This document shows positions 15,000-23,296 of a stretch of 64,000 nucleotides of DNA, in pieces. The notes beneath the pieces are model-generated. The model saw only the letters and a program-made list of their open reading frames with translations, was not told where the DNA came from and searched no databases. The stretch comes from Terrimonas rubra (lineage in GTDB: Bacteria > Bacteroidota > Bacteroidia > Chitinophagales > Chitinophagaceae), in NCBI RefSeq assembly GCF_042686025.1, contig NZ_JBHUOZ010000003.1, positions 1,612,001-1,676,000 on the forward strand, read 5' to 3'. Made by a program: the position numbers and the translations under genes. Numbering within the stretch: position 1 is the first letter of the stretch; each line of letters opens with the position of its first letter.

Positions 15000-17516
15000 A
15001 TGACGAAACATCTACTCTTTATTCTCTGCTTTTTTACTACCAGCCTCGCCGCATTTGCTAACCGTATCAGCGGTAAAGTAACCGATATTGACGGTAATGC
15101 ATTACCATTTGCCTCTATTACCATTAAGGGTACCACCAGGGGAGTGAACGCCAATAATGCGGGCGAATACAGCCTTAACCTCAACAATGGCAGTTATACA
15201 CTGGTATGCCAGTTTGTGGGCTATACCAAGGTAGAAAAACAGATCACGGTAACCAACGAAAATAAAACCCTGGATTTTGTACTCACTCAGCAGGGCCTCA
15301 CCATGGACGAAGTGGTGATCCAGAAAGGGGAGGACCCGGCTTATGAAATTATCCGCAATGCCATTAAAAAACGCTCCTACTACAATAACCAGGTCGATTC
15401 TTTTGAAGTGAATGTTTATATCAAAGGCATTATGCGTTCCCGTAAACTGCCTAAAAAAGTATTTGGTCAAAAAATTGAACGGGCGGATAATGACGGGCTC
15501 GATTCAACCGGCAAGGGTATCTTATTTTTATCAGAATCCCTTACCAAGGTAGCCTTTGCCAAACCTGATAAGATCAAGCTGGATGTTATCTCCACCAGAC
15601 AAAGCGGTGGGGATGGCTTTGGGCTGAGCTTTCCTTTCTTTATTAACTTTTACCAGAATAATGTTGCGGTATTCGACAATAATATCAATCCACGAGGGTT
15701 TGTATCGCCCATTGCGGACGGTGCCTTTAATTTTTACAAATTCAAATACGAAGGCTTTTTTGTAGAGGATGGTAAAACCATCAATACCATCAAAGTAATT
15801 CCCAAACGTAAGAACGAACCGGTATTCTCCGGCACCATCCATATCGTGGAAGATGAATGGGCCATCCACAGTCTTGACCTGGTGACTACCAGCAATTATC
15901 AACTGGAACTGGCCGACTCTTTACGTATCAGCCAGTTATCATCCGTTGTGCAGGCCGATGTATGGAAAACACAGAGCCAGGTAACCTATATTACCTTTAA
16001 AAAATTTGGTATTGATGTAGCAGGCAATTTTGTGAATGTGTACTCCGATTATAATATCAACCCCGGCTTTGCTAAAAAACACTTCGGTAATGTACTGATG
16101 CGTTATGATACAGCTTCCAATAAAAGAGATACCAACTACTGGAATGAAGTACGACCCGTACCGCTTGACCCGGACGAGGTAAGGGATTATATTTTTAAAG
16201 ACAGTGTGGCCCGCGTATCAAGGGATTCGCTTTACAGCAAAGCCTACCGCGACTCCCTGCGAAGCCTGCAAAATACCATAGGTCTAAAAAATCTATTATG
16301 GAAATCGGGCGGCGCCAGTTATAGCTGGTATGCTAAAAACAATACGGTACGGTACAATATAAAGCCGTTATTACCGCAACTACAATATAACAGCGTGGAA
16401 GGTATTTCGCTGAATGTGAACCAGCAGATCAGTATGATGCCCCGGAAATCTAAGATTGGCTATACCTTAGATTGGTTTACCCGGTATGGCTTTATGAACG
16501 GTCACCTCAACTCCTTTGGTACCCTTACCCTGCATAACCGGAGAAAAGAATCCTTTAACCAGCAACAATTAAAAATATCGGGCGGTAAAAGACTGGTACA
16601 ATTCAACGCCGATAATCCCATTGATAAATGGACCAATGCTTTTTACACCTTGTTGCTGAAACGTAACTACATGAAGCTCTATGAAAACTGGTTTGGCAGT
16701 GTAAGCTGGGAACATAATACCGAGAACGGGTTCAGTTATACCATCCATGGTACATATGAGAACCGTTTACCGGTAGAGAACAGCACCGACTTTTCCATTT
16801 TTAATAAGGAGGACAACCTGTTACCCAACCACCCTTATGAATTGGCCGCTATACCTTTTGAGCAGCACCAGGCGCTGGTAGCCGGCTTTACCATCAGGTG
16901 GCAGCCGGGACAAAAGTATATTCAATACCCCAGGTATAAAAGGTCATTAGGCTCCCGTAAACCTGTATTTGATCTTGCCTATACCAAAGGCATCAAGGGA
17001 GTATTTGGCAGCGATGTTGATTATGACAAATGGGCTTTATCGGTTACCCATACAAAAAACTTTAAACTGGGCGGGGAGTTTAAATACAAAGCAGGCATCG
17101 GTGGCTTTTTAAACAGCAAACAGGTTGGCATTCCCGATCTGCAACATTTTAACGGCAACCGTACTTTCTACAATACCAAATACCTGAACAGCTTTCAGCT
17201 GGCACCTTATTACCGTTACAGTAATGCCGAAAGCTTTTATGCCATTGCACATATTGAACACCACCTGAACGGCTTACTGACCAATAAAATACCGTTACTC
17301 AACTCGCTTAAATGGAACCTGGTAATTGGCGGTAATGCTTTTTATGTAAACCAGTCCAACTATTACGTTGAGGCTTTTGCCGGCCTGGAGAATATATTCA
17401 AGTTATTACGGGTGGATGTGGTAAATGCTTACCAGCCGGGCTTAGGCAATAACGTAGGCGTACGTGTAGGCTTTGGCGGCATCATTGGCGGGCAAATGCG
17501 CTTTGGTGGAAATTAG
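15000..17516 (+). CDS. DUF5686 family outer-membrane protein with carboxypeptidase-like regulatory domain
   Basis: An 838-residue protein. A Sec signal peptide (residues 1-20, LLFILCFFTTSLAAFA) precedes a CarboxypepD_reg-like beta domain (about 22-105: ISGKVTDIDGNALPFASITI, TLDFVLTQQGLTMDEVVIQ). From about 110 the DUF5686 region starts with PAYEIIRNAIKKRSYYNNQV and ends in amphipathic strands typical of an outer-membrane beta-barrel (GVRVGFGGIIGGQMRFGGN). Such proteins are common in Bacteroidota and their function is not established. ATG 15000 was preferred to an in-frame TTG at 14991. The MBL-fold lipoprotein gene follows after 20 nt and is likely in the same operon. Confidence 0.88.
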   Translation: MTKHLLFILCFFTTSLAAFANRISGKVTDIDGNALPFASITIKGTTRGVNANNAGEYSLNLNNGSYTLVCQFVGYTKVEKQITVTNENKTLDFVLTQQGLTMDEVVIQKGEDPAYEIIRNAIKKRSYYNNQVDSFEVNVYIKGIMRSRKLPKKVFGQKIERADNDGLDSTGKGILFLSESLTKVAFAKPDKIKLDVISTRQSGGDGFGLSFPFFINFYQNNVAVFDNNINPRGFVSPIADGAFNFYKFKYEGFFVEDGKTINTIKVIPKRKNEPVFSGTIHIVEDEWAIHSLDLVTTSNYQLELADSLRISQLSSVVQADVWKTQSQVTYITFKKFGIDVAGNFVNVYSDYNINPGFAKKHFGNVLMRYDTASNKRDTNYWNEVRPVPLDPDEVRDYIFKDSVARVSRDSLYSKAYRDSLRSLQNTIGLKNLLWKSGGASYSWYAKNNTVRYNIKPLLPQLQYNSVEGISLNVNQQISMMPRKSKIGYTLDWFTRYGFMNGHLNSFGTLTLHNRRKESFNQQQLKISGGKRLVQFNADNPIDKWTNAFYTLLLKRNYMKLYENWFGSVSWEHNTENGFSYTIHGTYENRLPVENSTDFSIFNKEDNLLPNHPYELAAIPFEQHQALVAGFTIRWQPGQKYIQYPRYKRSLGSRKPVFDLAYTKGIKGVFGSDVDYDKWALSVTHTKNFKLGGEFKYKAGIGGFLNSKQVGIPDLQHFNGNRTFYNTKYLNSFQLAPYYRYSNAESFYAIAHIEHHLNGLLTNKIPLLNSLKWNLVIGGNAFYVNQSNYYVEAFAGLENIFKLLRVDVVNAYQPGLGNNVGVRVGFGGIIGGQMRFGGN

Positions 17517-17536
17517 TATTATACATAATTTAGGTG

Positions 17537-18505
17537 ATGGAGATAAAAACAATTTATTACCTGGCTATATGTATTGGTTTATTAACCACAGCCTGTAAAA
17601 GCAAACAGGCTGGCCAACCCGAAAATAAAACCGCCACACCTAAAGTCTCCCTGGTGGTTTTAGGCACCCTACAGGATGCCGGCTCACCCCAGATAGGCTG
17701 TACCAAAAACTGTTGCAAAAGTCTTTTTGAACATCCTGACCCTAACCGGCAGGTAGTAGCATTAGGCCTCTCCGATAATGAAGAGCATAAAACCTATCTC
17801 TTTGAAGCTACACCCGATATCAGCCGGCAGGTAAAACAATTAAAACAGTACAACCCGCAAACGGCAACCGAAATACCGGACGGCATATTTTTAACCCATG
17901 CCCATATTGGTCATTATACCGGCCTGATGTACCTGGGTAAAGAAGCTGCCAATGCCCAACAGGTTACGGTGTATGCTATGCCGGGTATGAAAACCTACCT
18001 GGAAAACAATGGCCCCTGGAGCCAGTTGGTTGCACAAAAGAACATCCTGTTAACTCCATTAAAAAACGAAACACCGGTACCCCTGACCAACAATATAACT
18101 GTCACAGCTTTTACCGTTCCGCACAGGGATGAATTTTCAGAAACCGTAGGTTATACCATACAAGGCCCTAATAAAAAAGCGTTTTTTATTCCTGATATTG
18201 ACAAATGGGAAAAATGGACAAAGAATATTCAGGAGGAAATCAAAAACGTTGATTACGCATTTATTGATGCCACTTTTTATAGCGGGGAGGAGATCAATAA
18301 CCGGGATATTTCCACTATACCACATCCTTTTGTAATAGAAAGCATGGACCGGTTTAAACAGCTCAATGAAACGGAAAAACAAAAAATAATCTTTATCCAT
18401 TTCAATCATACCAATCCTTTAATTGACAGTACCAGCAAGGAATATAAAAAAGTAGCGCAGGCCGGTTTTAAAATAGCCCGTAAAGGCCAGGTATTTAACC
18501 TGTAA
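17537..18505 (+). CDS. MBL-fold (PqqB-like) lipoprotein
   Basis: A 322-residue metallo-beta-lactamase-fold protein with a lipoprotein signal (LAICIGLLTTAC, lipid Cys at about residue 20). The mature part starts with a PqqB-like strand VVLGTLQDAGSPQIGC and a CTKNCCKSL cysteine cluster. The metal motif reads LTHAHIGHYTGLMYLG, so it is HxHxGH with Gly where hydrolytic members have Asp. A later VPHRDEFSETVGY and FIPDIDKW supply other ligand-like residues. The Gly may mean altered metal content. Function unknown. GTG 17534 directly precedes the ATG used here. Confidence 0.85.
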   Translation: MEIKTIYYLAICIGLLTTACKSKQAGQPENKTATPKVSLVVLGTLQDAGSPQIGCTKNCCKSLFEHPDPNRQVVALGLSDNEEHKTYLFEATPDISRQVKQLKQYNPQTATEIPDGIFLTHAHIGHYTGLMYLGKEAANAQQVTVYAMPGMKTYLENNGPWSQLVAQKNILLTPLKNETPVPLTNNITVTAFTVPHRDEFSETVGYTIQGPNKKAFFIPDIDKWEKWTKNIQEEIKNVDYAFIDATFYSGEEINNRDISTIPHPFVIESMDRFKQLNETEKQKIIFIHFNHTNPLIDSTSKEYKKVAQAGFKIARKGQVFNL

Positions 18506-18517
18506 CAGCCGCACCAG

Positions 18518-19654
18518 CTACAATAGCTTTGCCGGGGACCGCTGCATTTCCTGCTCCAGCAACTCCATCATGCGCACATTAAAATTCTGTTCGTCCAGTT
18601 GAAGCGTTTCCCTGGTCTTGCTTAAAAAACCTTCTATAGTATTGGGAGCCTTTAAAACATCGGTTAAACCGGCCATGCCTTTACGGTCCCTGATGAGTTT
18701 ACAGATAAGGGCACTCAAAAAATACTTCACTGATACTTTCTGATCTACCTGGAAATCGCCGACAAAACCCTCGTATATATTAGTGATATTTTTTTCTTGG
18801 ATACGCTCATAAACCCGCTTAAGCCCCGCTTCGTAGGTTATGCCTCCGCTTCCGCCTATTAAGGTAGCCAGTCCTTCATCCGCATAATGATTGATCGGCC
18901 CGTTCGTTATATCCCGGGTATAAAAATGCACAAACTCGTGTTCATATATTTCACTGTTATTGGCCGCCAATACTTCACCGGCCTGGTGTTTAATAAATCC
19001 GCCTGTGGTATCAAAATACATATTGGGTAAATACTCAAAACCCAAAAAATTGAATAAGGTTACCGCGTTAGCAAATTTGTAATAGGTTACCGGCCTTACC
19101 GGCTGGTTAAACAATACAGCGATACCCTGGTTAATGCCGTCCATCTTTTTGCAGGCCTCTTTATTAATATTTCCGTTGTATTTATAAGTAACCGACCCTG
19201 CCACATAGGTATGCATCGCAGCCGCATGGTATACAGCAGGGGAGAAGAACCGGAAACCATTTTCCTGTCTGCGGGCCAGTAAATTATAAATACAATTGAT
19301 CGTGGTACCAGCTTCACCCGTCCGGGTGTAAGCCAGTTTTACCATATACTCGGTAGCATTCAGTTCATTTACATGCATCAGCACAGGCTCACAGGTGCCG
19401 CCGTTATCAGCGGTTGTAAAAAAAACAAATGCATCAGGGTCTTGCTCCATATAATTTTTATCAATCACCGTGGAGGCAAAAGGATTGTTCTTTACATCGT
19501 CTAAAAAAACCTCCAGGTCTTTCTTCAGCATGTCGGCAACAACCGTATCCATCCTGTAAAACGCCATCGGATTTACAGAAATATCTTTTACCTGTTCCTG
19601 TGCACAGGCCACAAGTTGCGTGAACAATAATAAAACAATGATCAACCTGGTCAT
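18518..19654 (-). CDS. Putative zinc metallopeptidase-like lipoprotein (HEFVH)
   Basis: A 378-residue secreted protein with signal peptide and probable lipobox (LLLFTQLVACAQ, Cys17). A gluzincin-like motif HEFVH at residues 239-243 is followed by Glu260 in NHYADEGLATLIGG, giving the HExxH...E pattern of M1/MA-clan peptidases. The C-terminal helical part resembles that of peptidase MA-like domains (FLSALICKLIRDRKGMAGL, GFLSKTRETLQLDEQNFN). No family name is certain; a peptidase or an inactive relative is possible. It is convergent with the MBL lipoprotein gene (12-nt gap) and monocistronic. Confidence 0.75.
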   Translation of the reverse strand: MTRLIIVLLLFTQLVACAQEQVKDISVNPMAFYRMDTVVADMLKKDLEVFLDDVKNNPFASTVIDKNYMEQDPDAFVFFTTADNGGTCEPVLMHVNELNATEYMVKLAYTRTGEAGTTINCIYNLLARRQENGFRFFSPAVYHAAAMHTYVAGSVTYKYNGNINKEACKKMDGINQGIAVLFNQPVRPVTYYKFANAVTLFNFLGFEYLPNMYFDTTGGFIKHQAGEVLAANNSEIYEHEFVHFYTRDITNGPINHYADEGLATLIGGSGGITYEAGLKRVYERIQEKNITNIYEGFVGDFQVDQKVSVKYFLSALICKLIRDRKGMAGLTDVLKAPNTIEGFLSKTRETLQLDEQNFNVRMMELLEQEMQRSPAKLL

Positions 19655-19744
19655 ACTATTATTTTACCGGAGTAAGGTATAAAGTTACAGCCCGGGGACG
19701 GTGAAATAAAGGGAATGCGATAAAATATGACCGGCGGTTTTTTC

Positions 19745-20070
19745 CCGCGGATTTTCGCAGAGAAAACCAATCACCGAAGATCTGCGGGCAAAAGTTCCCG
19801 CTGATTTACGCAGAGAAAATATACCGCGGATTTTCGCAGAGAAAACCAATCACCGAAGATCTGCGGACCGATCAGCGTTCATCTGCGGGTAAAAGTTCCC
19901 GCTGATTTACGCAGAGAAAATATACCGCGGATTTTCGCAGAGAAAACCAATCAGCGAAGGTCTGCGGACCGATCAGCGTTCATCTGCGGGCAAAAGTTCC
20001 CGCTGATTTACGCAGAAAAATACACCGCGGATTTTCGCTGATAAAACCAGTCGGCGAAGATCTGCAGACA
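19745..20070. repeat. 3.5-copy tandem repeat of a REP-like element (period 79/101/100 bp)
   Basis: Units begin with CCGCGGATTTTCGC at 19745, 19824, 19925 and 20025. Each has CGCAGAGAAAACCAATCA, then GATCTGCGG, then GTTCCCGCTGATTTACGCAG. The first unit lacks a 22-bp block (ACCGATCAGCGTTCATCTGCGG is present in units 2 and 3), which explains 79 versus 101 bp. Related CATCTGCGAAAATCTGCGG elements occur at 52951-53152. Confidence 0.85.
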
Positions 20071-20102
20071 AAAAACACCTTCATATTTATTAAAATCTGT
20101 GC

Positions 20103-20110
20103 TACCTTTG
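20103..20110 (+). promoter_or_regulatory. -7 promoter box TACCTTTG for trhO
   Basis: Exact TAnnTTTG match. The start site would be near 20115, leaving a leader of about 87 nt before the ATG at 20202. Confidence 0.55.
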
Positions 20111-20114
20111 CACC

Positions 20115-20186
20115 GGTCAAAAAATGACCTGGAATTTGGTGTAACCTGCAATTACCCAATTATTATTAATTTCCCGCTTAGCGGGA
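20115..20186 (+). promoter_or_regulatory. Structured 5' leader of trhO (two hairpins)
   Basis: A small stem GGTCA/TGACC with an A5 loop (20115-20129) lies at the expected transcript 5' end. A stronger stem TCCCGC/GCGGGA with a TTA loop (20172-20186) ends 15 nt before the start codon. The second could affect ribosome access. No known riboswitch is recognised. Confidence 0.4.
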
Positions 20187-20201
20187 TCAAATTTCAAACA
20201 T

Positions 20202-21233
20202 ATGCCTTTACACAACCGTATTTCCCGCCAGGAATTAAAGGATCGTATTGCCAATGATCCCACACCCCGAACCACGATATCCTTTTACCAGTATTTTGCC
20301 ATTGAGGAGCCTGTGCTGTTCCGTAACGAAATATACAGGGCTCTGAACGAATTGGGGGTTATGGGTCGCATTTATGTGGCAAAAGAGGGTATCAATGCGC
20401 AGATCAGCGTACCCACAGAGAACTTTGAGGCCCTGAAAGCTTACCTCTATACTATCCCGGCGCTTAACGGGCTGCGTTTGAACATAGCCGTTAATGATGA
20501 TGGCAAATCCTTTTATGTACTGGATATCAAAGTGCGGGAAAAAATAGTGGCCGATGGTATTGATGACCCCGGTTTTGACATGGCCAACAAAGGCAGATAT
20601 GTGAACGCACAGGAGTTTAACGAGCTCACCAATGATCCCGATACCATCGTGATCGATATGCGTAATCATTACGAGTTTGAAGTAGGTCATTTTGAAAAAG
20701 CCATCGAAATACCCAGTGATACCTTCCGGGAACAATTACCCATGGCGGCCGATATGATGGCGGAAAACAAAGACAAAAACATCATCATGTACTGTACAGG
20801 CGGCATCCGTTGCGAAAAAGCTTCTGCCTATATGTTACACAAAGGATTTAAAAATGTATTTCACCTGGAAGGGGGAATTATTAATTATACCAACCTGGTA
20901 AAAGAACAGGGACTGGAAAACAAATTTCATGGTAAAAACTTTGTGTTTGACCAACGCCTGGGTGAAAGAATTACCGACGAGGTAATTGCCAACTGTCACC
21001 AATGCGGCAAACCGGCCGATACACATACCAATTGTGTAAATGATGCCTGTCACCTGTTATTTATACAATGTGAGGAGTGCAAAGAAAAATTTGAGAACTG
21101 CTGCAGCCAGGAATGCCAGGATTTCATTCACCTGCCGGAGGAAGAACAAAAAAGATTAAGAAGCGGTATTGATAAGGGCAGGAACGTGTTCAACAAATCG
21201 AAGAGCAGGCTGCAACATAAAATGAATAAATAA
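20202..21233 (+). CDS. trhO: tRNA uridine(34) hydroxylase TrhO (YceA-type rhodanese)
   Basis: A 343-residue rhodanese-related protein. An N-terminal acylphosphatase-like domain (FYQYFAIEEPVLFRNEIY, AKEGINAQISVPTENFEAL, about residues 20-105) precedes a rhodanese domain (about 125-220). The catalytic Cys198 is in IIMYCTGGIRCEKASAYM. A cysteine-rich C-terminus (CHQCGKPADTHTNC, CEECKEKFENCC) probably binds zinc. TrhO makes 5-hydroxyuridine at tRNA position 34 using oxygen. It has a leader with two hairpins and is followed after 44 nt by a lipoprotein gene in the same direction. Confidence 0.95.
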   Translation: MPLHNRISRQELKDRIANDPTPRTTISFYQYFAIEEPVLFRNEIYRALNELGVMGRIYVAKEGINAQISVPTENFEALKAYLYTIPALNGLRLNIAVNDDGKSFYVLDIKVREKIVADGIDDPGFDMANKGRYVNAQEFNELTNDPDTIVIDMRNHYEFEVGHFEKAIEIPSDTFREQLPMAADMMAENKDKNIIMYCTGGIRCEKASAYMLHKGFKNVFHLEGGIINYTNLVKEQGLENKFHGKNFVFDQRLGERITDEVIANCHQCGKPADTHTNCVNDACHLLFIQCEECKEKFENCCSQECQDFIHLPEEEQKRLRSGIDKGRNVFNKSKSRLQHKMNK

Positions 21234-21277
21234 AACTTATTGATCCGCTCATACAACCACCATTAAATTACACCGTT

Positions 21278-22120
21278 TTGAAAAAACTACTCCTGTTCTG
21301 CCTTACACTTACCATTTTGCTTTCCTGTAAAGAGGATAAAGGCCTCAGCAACGCCAAGCTGGAAGGTGGCTGGCTGGTTTTGTACCCAGATCATAATCAA
21401 CTGACCCGTGACCAGAAAAAGAGTTATGCCATGGTGCAGGACTCTGTTGTAGGCCTATTAGGCTTAAAAGTATTAAGGTTGGATGCTAAAGGCCGGTTTT
21501 CCCAGGTTGATAGCCTGTATAAAACACCCGGGGAATGGGAATTGTTACCTGATGCTGTAATACATATTACCAGCGGCGGCAAAGGTTTGAATGTATTTTA
21601 TGGTAAAGAGGCTGTGCTGGAAAAGGACATTTTAAAAATGTCAGAAAAAATTGATGCAGGTGCTGAACAGGTAAGCATTGTATGGAACCTGAAAAGGATC
21701 ACTGATAAAAAATATAAACCTTTGTTTACCGATGAAGGCAATAACTGGCGTCAACGCCCTGTAACCAGTGAGGATAAAACGGCCATCACAAAACGTTTGC
21801 TGGACATGTTGGAATACTATTCGCTGTATTACGAGATCGTATCCGAGTCTACCAGCTTTTTTGTAGGTCAGCGGGTTCATTTACCCTTTAAATATTACCA
21901 GCATGGAGTAGGGATGGTGCCTTTTGAACCGGAAAGTCCTTTTGCCTCCTATTACTATAATACGGAACAGGCGCAAATGGCTTATGACCTGTTATCTGAT
22001 GGCATGAGTGAATTAAGTAACTATGGTAAATACCCTTCGGGAAAAAATTATGTGATAGAATATTCGATGTTCATGACAAAAATGAAAGAGACCATTGCCG
22101 CGCAACAAGGCATTAAATAA
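21278..22120 (+). CDS. Hypothetical lipoprotein (TTG start)
   Basis: A 280-residue predicted lipoprotein: LLLFCLTLTILLSCKED with lipid Cys at about residue 17. The start codon is TTG at 21278; no upstream ATG gives a signal peptide and the next in-frame ATG is far inside. The mature part has alternating beta strands (LEGGWLVLYPDHN, GLLGLKVLRLDAKGRFSQVDS, GEWELLPDAVIHITSGG), which resembles lipocalin-like domains, then a helical half with YYSLYYEIVSESTSFFVGQRVHL. No characterised family recognised. It is bounded by a strong terminator. Confidence 0.75.
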   Translation: MKKLLLFCLTLTILLSCKEDKGLSNAKLEGGWLVLYPDHNQLTRDQKKSYAMVQDSVVGLLGLKVLRLDAKGRFSQVDSLYKTPGEWELLPDAVIHITSGGKGLNVFYGKEAVLEKDILKMSEKIDAGAEQVSIVWNLKRITDKKYKPLFTDEGNNWRQRPVTSEDKTAITKRLLDMLEYYSLYYEIVSESTSFFVGQRVHLPFKYYQHGVGMVPFEPESPFASYYYNTEQAQMAYDLLSDGMSELSNYGKYPSGKNYVIEYSMFMTKMKETIAAQQGIK

Positions 22121-22130
22121 TGTAAACGTA

Positions 22131-22158
22131 AAAGGGACCTCAATATTGAAGTCCCTTT
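22131..22158. terminator. Bidirectional Rho-independent terminator
   Basis: Near-complete 28-nt palindrome with outer stem AAAGGGAC/GTCCCTTT, inner stem TCAAT/ATTGA and a T6 run on the plus strand. It lies between the convergent lipoprotein and RRM genes. Confidence 0.85.
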
Positions 22159-22185
22159 TTTCCAAATGATTTGCTATAATAAATA

Positions 22186-22470
22186 TTACCAGCGATTGTT
22201 GGAATGAGCAGGTCTTGCAGGACGCTCTTCTTTAGGACGAGCAACCATAACCTTAATAGTACGACCGTCAACGGTAGCACCATCTAACTCAGCGATAGCT
22301 TTTTCAGCAGCAGCGTCATCAGGCATTTCAACAAAACCAAAACCTTTACTACGGTTAGTGAATTTGTCTGTAATCACTTTAGCAGAACTTACTTCACCAT
22401 ACTCTGCGAAATAGCTTCTCAAATCTTCGTCAATAACAGCGAAGCTGAGGTTTGAAACATAAATGTTCAT
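22186..22470 (-). CDS. RRM-type RNA-binding protein
   Basis: A 94-residue single RNA recognition motif: RNP2 MNIYVSNLSF (residues 2-9), RNP1 KGFGFVEM (about 43-50), and a helix AAEKAIAELDGATVDGRTIKV. A short charged tail (RPKEERPARPAHSNNRW) follows. Such small RRM proteins are common in Bacteroidota and act as global RNA-binding regulators of mRNA translation and stability. The promoter box at 22600-22607 predicts an unusually long leader of about 125 nt, possibly a site of autoregulation. Confidence 0.93.
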   Translation of the reverse strand: MNIYVSNLSFAVIDEDLRSYFAEYGEVSSAKVITDKFTNRSKGFGFVEMPDDAAAEKAIAELDGATVDGRTIKVMVARPKEERPARPAHSNNRW

Positions 22471-22599
22471 TCAAGAGAAATTAAAATAAATAAAAATACT
22501 TGAGAAAACAGGGTAAAGAAGACTTACTATCAAGACAACGAATGCTTAGCAGAAATTATCGTTCACTTACACGAGGCTGTAAAACTCAAATTGACTGTG

Positions 22600-22607
22600 C
22601 AAAGATA
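22600..22607 (-). promoter_or_regulatory. -7 promoter box TATCTTTG for the RRM gene
   Basis: Exact TAnnTTTG match on the minus strand, with a TTG about 21 nt upstream that fits the -33 element. Transcription start near 22596. Confidence 0.6.
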
Positions 22608-22671
22608 GTTGGTTTTCATCAGAAACAATTTTTAATTTTGAAAATCAGAAATCTGTAACAATTTGCTAACA

Positions 22672-23181
22672 ATGGTGACTTTTGACACGCAGATAAAAAA
22701 ATTCGGCGCTAATGGCGATAAAACAGGCTGGACCTATGTTACAGTGCCCCAGGATATTGCCGCGCAATTAAAACCAGGCAATAAAAAGGGCTTTAAAGTA
22801 AAAGGTAAACTGGATAATTTTTCCATTGCCATGGTTTCGCTGATACCCATGGGTGATGGCAGTTTTATTATTCCCTTAAATGCCGCTTTCCGGAAAGGTA
22901 TTGCCAAAAAGGTAGGCGCCTTGTTACGGGTGCAGTTAAAAGAGGATAAAACGGTATACCAGCTGAATAATTTTTTTATGGATTGCCTGGATGACGCACC
23001 GGAAGCCCTGGCATTCTTTAATACGCTCAATAACAGTCATAAAAACTATTTCAGTAAATGGATCGACAGCGCCAAAACAGATGCCACCCGCGACAAACGG
23101 ATAGCACAGGCTATTTATGGCCTGGAAAGAAAGATGGATTATGGCGCTACCATCCGCTTTCACCAAAAGAAAGAGTTATAA
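22672..23181 (+). CDS. YdeI/OmpD-associated family protein with DUF1905
   Basis: A 169-residue two-part protein. A DUF1905 beta-barrel (about residues 3-95: WTYVTVPQDIAAQLKPG, FKVKGKLDNFSIAMVSLIPM, FIIPLNAAFRKGIAKKVG) is followed by a YdeI/OmpD-associated helical domain (about 105-165: PEALAFFNTLNNSHKNYFSKWI, ATRDKRIAQAI). YdeI-type proteins are associated with stress or bacteriocin protection, but the activity is unknown. ATG 22672 was preferred over TTG 22663. It is divergent from the RRM gene across about 200 bp. Confidence 0.88.
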   Translation: MVTFDTQIKKFGANGDKTGWTYVTVPQDIAAQLKPGNKKGFKVKGKLDNFSIAMVSLIPMGDGSFIIPLNAAFRKGIAKKVGALLRVQLKEDKTVYQLNNFFMDCLDDAPEALAFFNTLNNSHKNYFSKWIDSAKTDATRDKRIAQAIYGLERKMDYGATIRFHQKKEL

Positions 23182-23296
23182 GGATAGTTTACCGGTTTTA
23201 ATGTCATAACAACCGTTTATCCAGGACTGCATGATACTTTTACGCAGATATAACTTAACTTACCAGGCAATACTCTTTTATCTGCTTTTTAGTATT

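Larger units (their letters stand above)
19655..20201. other. 547-bp intergenic region: repeat array plus trhO promoter and leader
   Basis: No gene. The first 90 bp hold the upstream region of the minus-strand lipoprotein gene. 19745-20070 is a repeat array (see separate entry). 20103-20110 is a -7 box, and the trhO leader from about 20115 contains two hairpins. Confidence 0.7.

Noticed and set aside
19745..20070. CRISPR array
   Set aside because: Spacing is irregular (79/101/100 bp), the units are nearly continuous without unique spacers, and no cas genes are present.
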